From positions 1 through 37,768 of the forward strand of contig CAAEKQ010000029.1 in the NCBI GenBank assembly GCA_900756575.1: a DNA stretch of 37,768 nucleotides, read 5' to 3'. Position 1 is the first letter of the stretch, and every line of letters begins with the position of its first letter. The notes under the pieces are model-generated. The model was not told where the DNA came from. It did no database searches and worked only from the letters and a program-made list of their open reading frames with translations. A program made the position numbers and the translations under genes. This document shows, piece by piece, positions 15,452 through 24,229 of this stretch. The DNA is from an uncultured Oscillospiraceae bacterium (GTDB taxonomy: Bacteria > Bacillota > Clostridia > Oscillospirales > Oscillospiraceae).

Positions 15452-16732
15452 TTAAATGCCCTCTCGGTGGGTGATTTTTCCGCCGCAGACGGTGAGCTTT
15501 ACCTTGCCGGTGAGGGTGTCGCCTGCAAATACGGTGTTCCGGCCCTTGGAACGGAAATTTTGGGGGTCTACCGTCCACTGTTCCTCCGCGTCAAATACGC
15601 ACAGGTCTGCCGCGCCGCCCGCATGGAGGGTTCCGGCCTTCAGACCGAGAATGCTTGCGGGAACCACGGTCATTTTCCGGATCAGCTGGGGCACGGTCAG
15701 ATAGCCGGGCTTGACCAGATAGCTCAGGCACGCGGCCAGAGAGGTTTCCAGCCCAACCATGCCGCTGGGAGCATCAGGCAGGGGACGGGCTTTTTCCTCG
15801 GCACTGTGGGGGGCATGGTCGGTGACGATGCAGTCCAGGGTGCCGTCCAATACCGCCTCAAGAATGGCCTGACGATCCTCGGCAGTGCGCAGGGGGGGAT
15901 TGACCCGAGCCATGGTGCCCTTTTTGAGAATCTCCTGCTCGGTGTAGATGAAATACTGGGGGCAGGTCTCCGCGGTGACGGATATGCCGTCCTGCTTGGC
16001 CTGACGGATCAGCTGGGCGGAACCCTTGGTGGAAACATGGGCAATATGGACATGGGCGCCGGTCTCCTTGGCCAGCATCAAATCCCGGGCCACCATCAGA
16101 TCTTCAGCGATGGCAGGACGGCCGGGGAGACCCAGCTGCCGGGATACCGCGCCCTCGTTGACCGCATAGTTCTTCACCATCTCGCCATCCTCGCAGTGGG
16201 AGATGACGATTTTATGGAGCTTTTTGGCGGCTTTCAGGGCATCACGCATCCGAACTGCCGAGGTAACGGGTACGCCGTCATCGGAAAATGCCACGGCACC
16301 GGCCTGGGCCAATGCGTCAAAATCCGTCAGCATTTCGCCCTTTTGTCCAACGGTTACGGCGCCGATGGGGAGCACGTGGCAGAAGCCCTGATTCTTTCCC
16401 TTTTCCAGCACATATTCCATCTGCTCCGGGGTGTCCAGCACCGGCTTGGTGTTGGGCATACAGGCCACGGTGGTAAATCCGCCCGCTGCTGCCGCTGCAC
16501 TGCCGGTGAGGATGTCCTCCTTATAGGTAAGACCCGGATCGCGGAAGTGGACGTGCATATCTACAAGGCCCGGGGCAAGAAACAGCCCGGTGCAGTCGAT
16601 GATCTCATGGCCCTTGGCGGCGATGCCTGCGGCCAGGGCGGAGACGATGCCGTTTTCCATCAAAAGGTCTCCGGTGGCGGCGGTGGCGGAGACGGGGTCC
16701 ACGATCCATGCGTTTTTTAATAGAATTCCCAT
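15452..16732 (-). CDS. pyrC: Dihydroorotase
   Basis: A 426-residue class I dihydroorotase that closes carbamoyl aspartate to dihydroorotate. Zinc ligands are in DMHVHFRDPG near the N-terminus; the family pattern continues with TTVACMPNTKP, SDDGVPV, ISHCED, IAHVSTKGS, CPQYF, RVNPPLR and CIVTDHAPH, whose Asp is catalytic. The ATG at 16732 fits the family start (MGILLKNAWIVDP), though AAAGGAG is 12 nt away; an ATT two codons earlier would give a better spacing. It supplies the substrate for PyrD/PyrK encoded 4-5 kb away on the other strand. Confidence 0.95.
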   Translation of the reverse strand: MGILLKNAWIVDPVSATAATGDLLMENGIVSALAAGIAAKGHEIIDCTGLFLAPGLVDMHVHFRDPGLTYKEDILTGSAAAAAGGFTTVACMPNTKPVLDTPEQMEYVLEKGKNQGFCHVLPIGAVTVGQKGEMLTDFDALAQAGAVAFSDDGVPVTSAVRMRDALKAAKKLHKIVISHCEDGEMVKNYAVNEGAVSRQLGLPGRPAIAEDLMVARDLMLAKETGAHVHIAHVSTKGSAQLIRQAKQDGISVTAETCPQYFIYTEQEILKKGTMARVNPPLRTAEDRQAILEAVLDGTLDCIVTDHAPHSAEEKARPLPDAPSGMVGLETSLAACLSYLVKPGYLTVPQLIRKMTVVPASILGLKAGTLHAGGAADLCVFDAEEQWTVDPQNFRSKGRNTVFAGDTLTGKVKLTVCGGKITHREGI

Positions 16733-16804
16733 AGCAATATGTGGCTCCTTTCGGGATAGTTCTGCCGCGGCGGGGCAGAATGGAGATGAGGGGAGTGAGT
16801 GAGC

Positions 16805-16978
16805 ATGGAAGCGAAAACATTTTTCATGGCCATGGGCCTTGGCGCAGCTGCGGGTACCGCCGTGGGAATGATGCTGCCCCGCAACCGGGAGATGCAGCAT
16901 CTTGGCAGACAGGCAGCCCATACCGCTGCCCGAAAGGTCAATCAGGCGGTGGATATGGTCGAGCAGAAGATGACCTGA
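16805..16978 (+). CDS. 57-residue YtxH-like small membrane protein
   Basis: A short frame missed by usual length limits. It encodes M-E-A-K-T-F-F, a Gly/Ala-rich hydrophobic segment (MAMGLGAAAGTAVGMMLPRN, residues 8-27) like the N-terminus of YtxH proteins, and an amphipathic helical tail ending DMVEQKMT. GAGGGGAG at 16788-16795 lies 9 nt before the ATG. It is divergent from pyrC; the 72-bp gap between them holds TTCTGCC-gcggcgg-GGCAGAA (16759-16779), a possible operator or hairpin. Function unknown. Confidence 0.65.
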   Translation: MEAKTFFMAMGLGAAAGTAVGMMLPRNREMQHLGRQAAHTAARKVNQAVDMVEQKMT

Positions 16979-17120
16979 TGGCCGGGTGCGTTGCAGAGCT
17001 TGCAGCGCACCTTTTCCATGCAAACGCGCAATCTGTTTTTTGTAGTATACCATGATTTCGGCGGTTATGCGACCGGTTCTTGCAGGAAGAAAAAAATTTT
17101 CTAAAATTGCGAAAAAACAC

Positions 17121-17149
17121 TTGCATTTTTGGAGCCAGAATGCTATAAT
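17121..17149 (+). promoter_or_regulatory. Promoter of tRNA-Arg
   Basis: TTGCAT at 17121-17126, 17 bp, TATAAT at 17144-17149 with an extended TG. The tRNA starts 25 bp downstream. Confidence 0.8.
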
Positions 17150-17173
17150 ACCCTAGCATTCTGTGAGAGATAT

Positions 17174-17250
17174 GCGCCAGTAGCTCAGTTGGATAGAGTG
17201 ACTGACTACGAATCAGTAGGTCGGGGGTTCGAGTCCCTTCTGGCGTACCA
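17174..17250 (+). tRNA. tRNA-Arg (anticodon ACG)
   Basis: A 77-nt cloverleaf. Acceptor GCGCCAG pairs with CTGGCGT (one G-U), the anticodon arm is ACTGA-CTACGAA-TCAGT with ACG at the centre, and the T arm holds GGTTCGAGTCC. CCA is encoded. ACG becomes ICG after deamination and reads CGU/CGC/CGA. Confidence 0.96.
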
Positions 17251-17260
17251 TAGATTGTAG

Positions 17261-17294
17261 AAAACCGGAAGCCGTCAGGTTTCCGGTTTTCGCT
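17261..17294 (+). terminator. Terminator after tRNA-Arg
   Basis: AAAACCGGAA (17261-17270) pairs with TTCCGGTTTT (17281-17290), followed by CGCTT. Confidence 0.8.
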
Positions 17295-17407
17295 TGCCCG
17301 GTGGAGCTACCGACAACGCCACCAAAAATTCTTCGCTTTGAAGCTCGAATTTTTGGGAAGGGACGGATTCAGTCGAACATGCCACCGGCATGTTCTTTGT
17401 GAATCCA

Positions 17408-17420
17408 CTTCTGGCGTACC
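17408..17420 (+). repeat. Repeat of the tRNA-Arg 3' end, att-like
   Basis: CTTCTGGCGTACC repeats 17237-17249 of tRNA-Arg exactly, 171 bp downstream, with similar bases before it (AATCCA against AGTCC). Direct repeats of a tRNA 3' end are typical of site-specific integration. Confidence 0.5.
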
Positions 17421-17425
17421 TGCGG

Positions 17426-17497
17426 GGGGCTAAGGTGTCCTGCGGACGGCATTGAATTCCAGGGCGCGCTACGTGAGTACGGTGGGGCTAAGGTGTC
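17426..17497 (+). repeat. Pair of short direct repeats
   Basis: GGGGCTAAGGTGTC occurs at 17426-17439 and at 17484-17497, each followed by a short sequence and GACGG. Origin unknown. Confidence 0.55.
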
Positions 17498-17559
17498 TCC
17501 GACGGATTGGATTACATGAGTGCATAATATTTTTACAACCTACAAATAGAAGACAAAGG

Positions 17560-17718
17560 GGCATTACCGCGCGGGGCGGCAAGAGCATTCGGCGAGAGAT
17601 TTTTCGTTCGGGAAAAGTCGTTTTCCTGCAGGAATACTTTGTGTATTTCAAAGGGAAACGACGCATTCCCGGCGGAAAAGATCCGTCGAAGGCCGCAGAC
17701 GTACCGTGTGGTATTGCC
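17560..17718 (-). repeat. Dispersed palindromic element, copy D (inverted, 159 bp)
   Basis: The most diverged full copy, in the opposite orientation to the others. Read on the minus strand it begins GGCAATACCACACGG and ends CGCGCGGTAATGCC. The core TTTGAAATACACAAAGTATT is kept, while the inner stem changed on both sides to GTCGTTTCCC/GGAAAACGAC. No clear target duplication remains. Confidence 0.75.
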
Positions 17719-17868
17719 CCCAACAAAAGGAGTGTTGCTGGGACAGCGATAACGGCATCGGATTTTGAGGCGCATTTCGCCGGTGCCGGGAAAAACGGAT
17801 ACGTTTCAAACAATGTGCCGCACATACGAACATCAAATCTTGATACGTGCGACAAGGAGGCAAAAACG

Positions 17869-19236
17869 TTGCGGCTGTTTCAGAACAAAAACCTATACAA
17901 GACTTTTTTTCCGCTGCTGATCGTCATTTCGCTCCAGCAGCTGGCGGCGCTGATGGTAAACATGGTAGACAACATCATGCTGGGCACCTATACGGAGTTG
18001 GCGCTGTCCGGGGCCACGCTGGTCAACCAGATCCAGTTTATGCTTCAGTCCTTTGTGACCGGCATCGGCACCGGCGTTGCGGTGCTGGGGGCGCAGTACT
18101 GGGGCAAGGGCCAGGTGGATCCCATCCGACGCATTACCTCGGTGGGGCTGAAATTTGGCGGCCTGATTGGTTTGATCTTCTTCCTGCTGACTCTGCTGCT
18201 TCCCCGGAGCATTCTGGGGCTGTTCACCTCGGATCAGGCGGTGGTGGCTGAGGCGCTGAAATATCTGAAAATCATGTGCTGGACGTATATGATCTATGCC
18301 GTCTCCAACACCCTGATGTATTCGCTGCAAAGTGTGGAGACGGCGTTTGTGGGCACGGTGATGTCCATCAGCACCATTTTCATTAATATGTGCCTGAACT
18401 ACTGCCTGATTTTCGGCCATTTCGGACTGCCGGAGCTGGGCATTGTAGGCGCGGCCATCGCCACCCTCACCAGCCGGGCGGTAGAGCTGATTATCATTCT
18501 GGTGTACCTGTTTTTCATTGATAAGAAGCTGAAAATGCGGCCTCATCATCTTCTGAACCTGGATTTTGGGTTTCTGGGGGACTATGTACGGGTATCCCTG
18601 CCTGTTGTAATTACCGGCGGACTGTGGGGCGTGGCTCAGGCGGCGCAGACCTCTATTCTGGGGCACATCAGCGCCGAGACCATTGCTGCCAACTCCATTG
18701 CAACGGTGGTGTTTCAGCTGTTTGTGGTGGTGGGCATGTCCGGCTCCAATGCGGCGTCCGTCACCATCGGAAAGACCATTGGCGAGGGAAATCTTCATCT
18801 GGTGAAGCCCTATGCCCGGAGCCTCCAGTGCATTTTCCTGGTGCTGGGTGCGATTTCTGCGGTGCTGATCCTGCTGTGCAAGGACTGGATCATTTCGTTT
18901 TACAATGTTTCGGCGGAGACGGCCCAGTTGGCGTCCCAGTTTCTGACGGTGTTGGGCATTGCGTCCCTGGGCAGCTGCTATGAGTATCCGGTAGAGGCCG
19001 GTATCATTGGCGGCGGCGGCAACACCAAGTACGCTGCGATTATGGACACCAGCTTTATGTGGCTGTTTACCATCCCCATGAGCTACCTCAGCGCCTTTGT
19101 ATGGAACCTGCCCCCAGTGGTGACGTTTATGTTCCTGAAGGCGGATCAGGTGATTAAGTGCATCCCCAATGCCATCTACTGCAACCGGTTCACCTGGATT
19201 CGCCAGCTGACCCGGGATGAGAAAACGGAAGAATAA
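17869..19236 (+). CDS. MATE-family efflux transporter
   Basis: A 455-residue inner-membrane protein with about 12 hydrophobic helices in two six-helix halves, the MATE fold. Family segments include QQLAALMVNMVDNIMLG in helix 1, SGATLVNQI, GTGVAVLGAQYWGKG, and in the second half GLWGVAQAAQTSILGHIS. MATE proteins export cationic drugs or metabolites using Na+ or H+; the substrate is not predictable. The start is TTG at 17869, 8 nt after AAGGAGG; the long upstream in-frame stretch includes repeat copy D and is not coding. The C-terminal F-T-W-I-R-Q-L-T-R-D is soluble. Confidence 0.92.
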   Translation: MRLFQNKNLYKTFFPLLIVISLQQLAALMVNMVDNIMLGTYTELALSGATLVNQIQFMLQSFVTGIGTGVAVLGAQYWGKGQVDPIRRITSVGLKFGGLIGLIFFLLTLLLPRSILGLFTSDQAVVAEALKYLKIMCWTYMIYAVSNTLMYSLQSVETAFVGTVMSISTIFINMCLNYCLIFGHFGLPELGIVGAAIATLTSRAVELIIILVYLFFIDKKLKMRPHHLLNLDFGFLGDYVRVSLPVVITGGLWGVAQAAQTSILGHISAETIAANSIATVVFQLFVVVGMSGSNAASVTIGKTIGEGNLHLVKPYARSLQCIFLVLGAISAVLILLCKDWIISFYNVSAETAQLASQFLTVLGIASLGSCYEYPVEAGIIGGGGNTKYAAIMDTSFMWLFTIPMSYLSAFVWNLPPVVTFMFLKADQVIKCIPNAIYCNRFTWIRQLTRDEKTEE

Positions 19237-19242
19237 AAGTTT

Positions 19243-19275
19243 GCCCTTCGGAGTTACTCCGGAGGGCGATTTTTT
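19243..19275 (+). terminator. Terminator after the MATE gene
   Basis: GCCCTTCGGAG (19243-19253) pairs with CTCCGGAGGGC (19257-19267) with one T-G wobble, followed by GATTTTTT. It touches the end of the converging YtvI-like gene. Confidence 0.85.
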
Positions 19276-20392
19276 ATGGGGAGATATGGGGCGAAAGGCC
19301 CGGGGCAGTGCGATGTGTTGCCGGTTCGGCGGCAGGCAGCGGGGCGGAATGACCGGCGGCCCAGAGCTCAAAGACCACCATTACGCCGATGGGCAGCAAA
19401 ATCATCCCCGCCAGACCCGCCAGCCGATAGCCGGTATAGATGGCGAACAGGGTGAGTAGGGGACTGACGCCCATCTGTGCCCCCAGCAGCTTCGGCTCCA
19501 GCACATTCCGGCTGAGCGCTGCGGCGGCATAGAGTGCCATCAGCCCCAAGCCCAGGTGATAATCCCCGGAGATCAGCCGGAGCAGGCCCCAGGGCAGCAG
19601 TACGGTTCCCGTGCCGAACAGGGGCAGGGCGTCCAATACGGCGATCATCAGCGCCGGAAGCAGCGGAAACGATACGCCCAGAATCCACAGTCCGCACAGC
19701 AGAATCAAAAATGTAATGCCCATGAGAATCAGCTGTGCCCGTACCCAGCCGCCCAATACGGTTTTCATGCTGGCCCCCAACTTCCGGCAATGGCCCAGCA
19801 ACTTGGGCGGAAGATGCTCCCGGCAGATGGCCCTCAGCCGAGGCAGTTCTCCTGCGGCAAAATAGCAGGAGAGCACCGTGGTCAACACAAACAGCAGTGT
19901 ATCCGGCAGCTTTGCCAGGAAGCCATAGACCAGGGAAAACAGCTTTTCATACAGGGAGGAGGCCAATGTGCCGCCGGAACGGACGATCGTCTGAGCCCAA
20001 TCGGAAAACGCATCTCCCACACCCCCGGGCAGCAGATCTGCCAGGTGCTGGGCCCAATAGCCAAAGGCGGAAAGTCCCTGGGAGGCGGACGCCATCAACT
20101 CCGGCAGCCGGTCATACAGTCCGCTCAACTGACGGAGCAGCAGCCGGGCCAGCAGCCACAGGGCCAGTCCCAATACCAGCAGCATCCCGGTGACGCTCAG
20201 GGCGGCGCTGATCCCCCGGCGCAGGGAAAACCGCCGCTGAATCAGCCGAATCAGCGGGGTCAAAGCCGCTGCGGTGCCAATGCCCAGGAGAAACGGCAGC
20301 ACCAGGGGCAGGGCATATTTGAGCCCCAGCAGGAAAACGCCCGCGCCCAGGACAAGGGACAAAATTCTTCGATATTTCGTTGTAAGCTCCAT
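19274..20392 (-). CDS. YtvI-like membrane protein of the AI-2E/PF01594 family
   Basis: A 372-residue protein with about eight transmembrane helices arranged as in the AI-2E exporter/YtvI family: two N-terminal helices (LPLVLPFLLGIGTAAAL), a soluble stretch (100-180), then a C-terminal cluster with VLDALPLFGTGTVLLPWG and ALSRNVLEPKLLGAQMGVSPL, which are strong family marks. YtvI is the sporulation-associated member in Firmicutes. The ATG at 20392 is 7 nt after TTGGAGG. It is divergent from the ACT-hom-lysC operon. Substrate and role are not known. Confidence 0.87.
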   Translation of the reverse strand: MELTTKYRRILSLVLGAGVFLLGLKYALPLVLPFLLGIGTAAALTPLIRLIQRRFSLRRGISAALSVTGMLLVLGLALWLLARLLLRQLSGLYDRLPELMASASQGLSAFGYWAQHLADLLPGGVGDAFSDWAQTIVRSGGTLASSLYEKLFSLVYGFLAKLPDTLLFVLTTVLSCYFAAGELPRLRAICREHLPPKLLGHCRKLGASMKTVLGGWVRAQLILMGITFLILLCGLWILGVSFPLLPALMIAVLDALPLFGTGTVLLPWGLLRLISGDYHLGLGLMALYAAAALSRNVLEPKLLGAQMGVSPLLTLFAIYTGYRLAGLAGMILLPIGVMVVFELWAAGHSAPLPAAEPATHRTAPGLSPHISP

Positions 20393-20467
20393 GAATTCGC
20401 CTCCAAACCGACGAGGTGACAGATAGTACAAAAAACCTGCGAAATTTGTGGGATATTTTATGGATGT

Positions 20468-20501
20468 GTCCGTTGCAAACGGACAGGCAACGTGATAAGA
20501 T
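20468..20501 (+). promoter_or_regulatory. Promoter with palindromic operator of the ACT-hom-lysC operon
   Basis: TTGCAA at 20473-20478, 17 bp, TAAGAT at 20496-20501. The dyad GTCCGTT-gca-AACGGAC (20468-20484) covers the -35 box, a position where a bound repressor would block polymerase. Regulator unknown. Confidence 0.55.
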
Positions 20502-20555
20502 AGACCACACAGTAAATACAAATGAACATGATAGACGGACAAGGGGGATTTGTGC

Positions 20556-20996
20556 GTGGATAAAACACCCAAATATTATATCGTAGAAGCCGCAGCTCTG
20601 CCGGAGGTATTCCTCAAGGTGGCCGAGGCCAAGCGGATGCTGGATTCCGGCGAGGCTGCCACCGTTGGCGAGGCAACCAAAGCCACCGGAATCAGCCGCA
20701 GTGCATTTTATAAATACAGAGATGCCATGATGCCCTTTCAAAATCTTATGGCGGGGCACATCATTACATTCCAGCTGATGCTCAAGGATCGTACCGGCGT
20801 GCTGTCCGGTATACTATCCATTTTTTCCTATAACGGCGCAAATATACTCACCATCAACCAGAATATTCCCGCCAATGGCTGTGCCATCGTGACCATTTCC
20901 GTGGAAACCAGCGAGCTCCACTGTTCTGTGGAGGATCTGCTCAAGCGCATGGGCAATCTGGATGGTGTGCTCAAGGCTGAGATCGTGGCAGGCTGA
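20556..20996 (+). CDS. ACT-domain protein (PheB/UPF0735 family)
   Basis: A 146-residue protein with an N-terminal helix-turn-helix-like part (EAAALPEVFLKVAEAKRML, ATKATGISRSAFYKYRD) and a C-terminal ACT domain (about 65-146: QLMLKDRTGVLSGILSIFSYNGANILTI). ACT domains bind amino acids; this family usually precedes homoserine dehydrogenase and probably senses an aspartate-family end product. The GTG at 20556 lies 8 nt after AGGGGG; the TTG two codons earlier is too near. It is 13 nt from hom in one operon. Confidence 0.88.
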   Translation: MDKTPKYYIVEAAALPEVFLKVAEAKRMLDSGEAATVGEATKATGISRSAFYKYRDAMMPFQNLMAGHIITFQLMLKDRTGVLSGILSIFSYNGANILTINQNIPANGCAIVTISVETSELHCSVEDLLKRMGNLDGVLKAEIVAG

Positions 20997-21009
20997 AAGG
21001 AGTAGCGAT

Positions 21010-22209
21010 ATGGCAAAAGTAGCAATTCTGGGCCTGGGAACCGTAGGCTCCGGTGTGGCAGAGGTGCTCACCAAAAACGCCGATTCCATTGCCCGGAAGG
21101 CCGGAGAACCGGTGGAGATCAAATATATTCTGGGGCGGCATGACTATCCCGACAGCCCGTTCCGCGACCTGGTGGTGCGGGATTTTTCCGTGATCGAAAA
21201 CGATCCGGAGATCAGCGTGGTGGCCGAGTGCATCGGCGGCACCGGCGCGGCCAGAGACGATACCCTCCGTGCTCTGAAGGCAGGAAAAAGCGTGGTGACC
21301 TCCAATAAAGAGGTGGTGGCGGAGTGCGGCGACGAATTTTTTGCCATTGCCCAGGAGAAAAACCTCAACTATCTCTATGAGGCGTCCGTGGGCGGCGGCA
21401 TTCCCATCATCCGCCCTCTAGGCTCCTGCCTGGCGGCCAATGAGATCAGCGAAATCTACGGCATTCTCAATGGCACAACCAACTATATTCTGACTAAAAT
21501 GATAAAAGAAGGACTATCGTTCGACACGGCGCTGAAGCAGGCCCAGGAAAAGGGCTATGCCGAGGCGGATCCCACTGCGGATGTTGAGGGCTTTGACGCC
21601 TGCCGAAAGATCTGCATTCTGGCTTCCCTGAGCTTTGGGCGGCACGTTTATCCGGCGCAGGTGCCCACTCAGGGCATCACCGGCGTGACCGCCCAGGATG
21701 TGGCACTGGCCGAGGCAGCCGGAATGAAGATTAAGCTGCTGGGCAGAGCCATTTTGCAGGAGGACGGCAAGGTGGTGGCCTATGTAGCGCCCCATCTGAT
21801 CCCCGCCGATCAGCAGATGGCGGGCGTGGAAGACGTGTTCAACGGAATTGTGGTCCGGGGAGATGCCATCGGGGATGTGATGTTCTACGGACGGGGCGCC
21901 GGAAAGCTCCCCACGGCCAGCGCTGTTGTTGCCGATATCATCGATGCGGTCAAGCATCACGATCGCCGGCAGAATCTGGACTGGGCCCCCGGCGGCGACG
22001 ATGTGGTGGGTAGCTTTGAAGACCTGCCCCTCCGCTGGTATCTCCGCACCCCGGAGCAGGACGCGAAGATCGCCGCAGTGTTCGGTGGCGGCAAAACCGT
22101 AACCGCCGGTGAGGAGAAGGCGGTATTCACCGGGCTTCTGACCAAGCGGGAGCTGGATCAGCAGCTGACGGATTTCCGGGTGCTCACCTGTCTGCCTGTT
22201 TTGGCGTAA
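21010..22209 (+). CDS. hom: Homoserine dehydrogenase
   Basis: The 399-residue enzyme reduces aspartate semialdehyde to homoserine on the way to threonine and methionine. The N-terminal Rossmann motif is ILGLGTVGSGVA; further marks are ECIGGTGAA, VVTSNKEVVAE, YEASVGGGIPIIRPL and ILNGTTNYILTKM, and the catalytic region EKGYAEADPTADVEGFDACRK, whose Lys and Asp act in catalysis. The C-terminal part is shorter than in ACT-containing forms, and the separate ACT protein upstream may supply regulation. AAAGGAG lies 9 nt before the ATG. Confidence 0.96.
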   Translation: MAKVAILGLGTVGSGVAEVLTKNADSIARKAGEPVEIKYILGRHDYPDSPFRDLVVRDFSVIENDPEISVVAECIGGTGAARDDTLRALKAGKSVVTSNKEVVAECGDEFFAIAQEKNLNYLYEASVGGGIPIIRPLGSCLAANEISEIYGILNGTTNYILTKMIKEGLSFDTALKQAQEKGYAEADPTADVEGFDACRKICILASLSFGRHVYPAQVPTQGITGVTAQDVALAEAAGMKIKLLGRAILQEDGKVVAYVAPHLIPADQQMAGVEDVFNGIVVRGDAIGDVMFYGRGAGKLPTASAVVADIIDAVKHHDRRQNLDWAPGGDDVVGSFEDLPLRWYLRTPEQDAKIAAVFGGGKTVTAGEEKAVFTGLLTKRELDQQLTDFRVLTCLPVLA

Positions 22210-22233
22210 TTTCTATTTGGTCTGGAGGATACT

Positions 22234-23439
22234 ATGGCACTGATTGTTCAGAAGTTCGGCGGCAGCTCTGTGGCAAACGCCGAGCGGATCCTGCACGTGG
22301 CAGAGATCGTTACAAATACTTATAAGAAGGGGAACCAGGTGGTGGTGGTGCTCTCTGCTCAGGGCGATACCACTGACGACCTGCTGGAAAAAGCGGCGGA
22401 GATCAATCCTTCCGCATCCAAGCGGGAGATGGATATGCTGCTGACCACCGGAGAGCAGATGTCCATTGCGCTGATGGCAATGGCAATTCAGCGGCTGGGC
22501 TACCCGGTGATTTCCCTGACCGGCTGGCAGGTGGGCATGGAAACCACCTCGGCCTATGGAGCGGCACGAATTAAGCGGGTGTCCGGCACCCGAATTCAGG
22601 AGGAGCTGGACCGGAACCGGATTGTTTTGGTGGCAGGCTTCCAGGGCGTCAATAAATACGGCGATATGACCACCCTGGGCCGGGGCGGTTCCGATACCAC
22701 GGCGGTGGCATTGGCGGTGGCCCTGCGGGCGGATCTGTGTCAGATCTACACCGATGTGGACGGCGTTTATACCGCCGATCCCCGGAAGGTGCCCGATGCC
22801 CGAAAACTTCAGGAGATTACATTTGACGAGATGCTGGAGCTGGCGTCCCTGGGCGCACAGGTGCTCCACAACCGTTCGGTGGAAATGGCAAAGCGGTATA
22901 ACATGAACCTCGAGGTGCTCTCCAGTTTTACCGGAGCGCCCGGAACCATTGTCAAGGAGGCTGTCAAGAAAGTGGAAAAGACATACATCAGCGGTGTGGC
23001 TCAGGATAAGAATGTGGCGCGGTTGGCGCTGGTCGGTCTGCGGGATGAGCCTGGCGTGGCCTATAAGGTGTTTAACCTTTTGGCAAGAGAGAAAATCAAC
23101 GTCGATCTGATTTTGCAGTCCATTGGCCGTGCGGATTCCAAGGATATCTCCTTCACCGTGGCCAGCAGCGTGGCGGATCAGGCATACAAAATCATCAAGG
23201 ACAATCAGGCTGCTCTGGGCTATGACCATGTGGATATCAATCAGGACGTGGCAAAGGTCTCCGTGGTGGGCGGCATGGTGGATAACCCCGGCGTGGCTGC
23301 AACGGTGTTTGAGGCTCTGTATGAGGCCCACATCAACATCATGATGATCTCCACCAGTGAGATCAAGGTGTCGGTGCTCATCAACGAGGAAGACACGGAT
23401 CGGGCGGTTTCGGCCATTCACGCAAAGTTCTTCCAGTAA
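22234..23439 (+). CDS. lysC: Aspartate kinase
   Basis: The 401-residue enzyme phosphorylates aspartate, the first step toward lysine, threonine and methionine. It starts with the family signature VQKFGGSSVAN and has MLLTTGEQMS, GRGGSDTTAVALA and YTDVDGVYTADPR in the kinase domain. Two ACT domains follow (about 265-400), starting near ARLALVGLRDEPGVAYKVF and SVVGGMVDNPGVAATVFEAL, which should bind lysine or threonine for feedback. GGAGG precedes the ATG. It is the last gene of ACT-hom-lysC, followed by a terminator. Confidence 0.97.
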   Translation: MALIVQKFGGSSVANAERILHVAEIVTNTYKKGNQVVVVLSAQGDTTDDLLEKAAEINPSASKREMDMLLTTGEQMSIALMAMAIQRLGYPVISLTGWQVGMETTSAYGAARIKRVSGTRIQEELDRNRIVLVAGFQGVNKYGDMTTLGRGGSDTTAVALAVALRADLCQIYTDVDGVYTADPRKVPDARKLQEITFDEMLELASLGAQVLHNRSVEMAKRYNMNLEVLSSFTGAPGTIVKEAVKKVEKTYISGVAQDKNVARLALVGLRDEPGVAYKVFNLLAREKINVDLILQSIGRADSKDISFTVASSVADQAYKIIKDNQAALGYDHVDINQDVAKVSVVGGMVDNPGVAATVFEALYEAHINIMMISTSEIKVSVLINEEDTDRAVSAIHAKFFQ

Positions 23440-23448
23440 AAACCAATG

Positions 23449-23485
23449 TCCCTCTGCGGCAAAACCGGCTGCGGAGGGATTTTTC
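23449..23485 (+). terminator. Terminator after lysC
   Basis: TCCCTC-t-GCgG (23449-23459) pairs with the matching GAGGGA side ending at 23479, followed by TTTTT. Confidence 0.8.
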
Positions 23486-23539
23486 TGCATTTTTAGGACT
23501 TATCCTATAATTTTCAGGGGAAAATGTGAGCGAATCCCC

Positions 23540-23588
23540 TTGACAAACGAATATTTTGATAATAAACTGTTTGATGTATGAAACAGTT
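23540..23588 (+). promoter_or_regulatory. Promoter and candidate operator of the marR-type gene
   Basis: TTGACA at 23540-23545, 17 bp, TAAACT at 23563-23568. A perfect inverted repeat AACTGTTT (23565-23572) and AAACAGTT (23581-23588) overlaps the -10, fitting MarR autorepression. Confidence 0.65.
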
Positions 23589-23658
23589 CTGCCTGCTGCC
23601 GAGGTGGCGGGCGCCAGTCTGACCAACTGGAACAAAATTGCGAAGGGAGAATTTATCA

Positions 23659-24126
23659 ATGGAAGAAAAACAGATGGAAAAAAAGCAGCCGGTGCAGGAA
23701 AACCCCGACGTGGGCTACCTCATTACCAACATTTCCTATGGCATCCGTCAGTATTTTGACAAGCTGTTTGTGGACTACGATGTGACCTATCCCCAGTCCC
23801 GGGTGCTCACCCGGCTGTTTGGCCAGCTGGGTAAGGGAGATGTAAATCAGCGGGATCTGGAATACGCTCTGGGTATCAAGGCCTCCAGTGTTTCCTCCCT
23901 GGTGCGGAATCTGGAGCAGAAGGGCTTCATTCGCTGCGAGCGCCTGCCCCAGGACACCCGGAACAAGCGGGTGCTTTTGACCGAAAAGGGCATGGAGGTT
24001 CGGGCCATTCTCGACGGGGCCCGGGATCAGGCCGAGGCAAAGCTGGTGAGGGGCATGAGCCAGGAGGAGCAGGAGACGCTCCGCCAGTGCCTGAGAAAGG
24101 TATTGGAGAACCTGGAGGAAGTATAG
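23659..24126 (+). CDS. MarR-family transcriptional regulator
   Basis: A 155-residue winged-helix protein. The helical N-terminus includes YLITNISYGIRQYFDKLF, then the DNA-binding domain VNQRDLEYALGIKASSVSSLVRNLEQKGFIRCERLPQDTR with the typical wing, and KRVLLTEKG, followed by the C-terminal dimer helices. The ATG at 23659 follows AAGGGAG by 9 nt. It is monocistronic with its own promoter, an inverted repeat over the -10 and a terminator, so it most likely represses itself. Its other targets and ligand are not visible here. Confidence 0.92.
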   Translation: MEEKQMEKKQPVQENPDVGYLITNISYGIRQYFDKLFVDYDVTYPQSRVLTRLFGQLGKGDVNQRDLEYALGIKASSVSSLVRNLEQKGFIRCERLPQDTRNKRVLLTEKGMEVRAILDGARDQAEAKLVRGMSQEEQETLRQCLRKVLENLEEV

Positions 24127-24130
24127 GAAG

Positions 24131-24166
24131 AAAGCCGGAGCAGCTTAGGTTCTGTTCCGGCTTTTT
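24131..24166 (+). terminator. Terminator after the marR-type gene
   Basis: AAAGCCGGAGCAG (24131-24143) pairs with CTGTTCCGGCTTT (24152-24164, one G-T), followed by further Ts. Confidence 0.85.
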
Positions 24167-24180
24167 AATGCAAAAAATGG

Positions 24181-24209
24181 TTGACAAACGGGGAAAATGC
24201 CACTATAAT
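24181..24209 (+). promoter_or_regulatory. Consensus promoter of rpsF-ssb-rpsR
   Basis: Perfect TTGACA (24181-24186), 17 bp, perfect TATAAT (24204-24209), as expected for a ribosomal protein operon. Confidence 0.9.
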
Positions 24210-24229
24210 AGTAAGGCTGTTCATTGAAC

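Larger units (their letters stand above)
17295..17559. other. Non-coding spacer with nested palindromes after tRNA-Arg
   Basis: No gene is visible. It holds CCAAAAATTC/GAATTTTTGG (17322-17331 and 17347-17356), AACATGCC-acc-GGCATGTT (17376-17394), a copy of the tRNA 3' end, and two copies of GGGGCTAAGGTGTC. It could be the scar of an integrated element or a structured RNA. Confidence 0.5.
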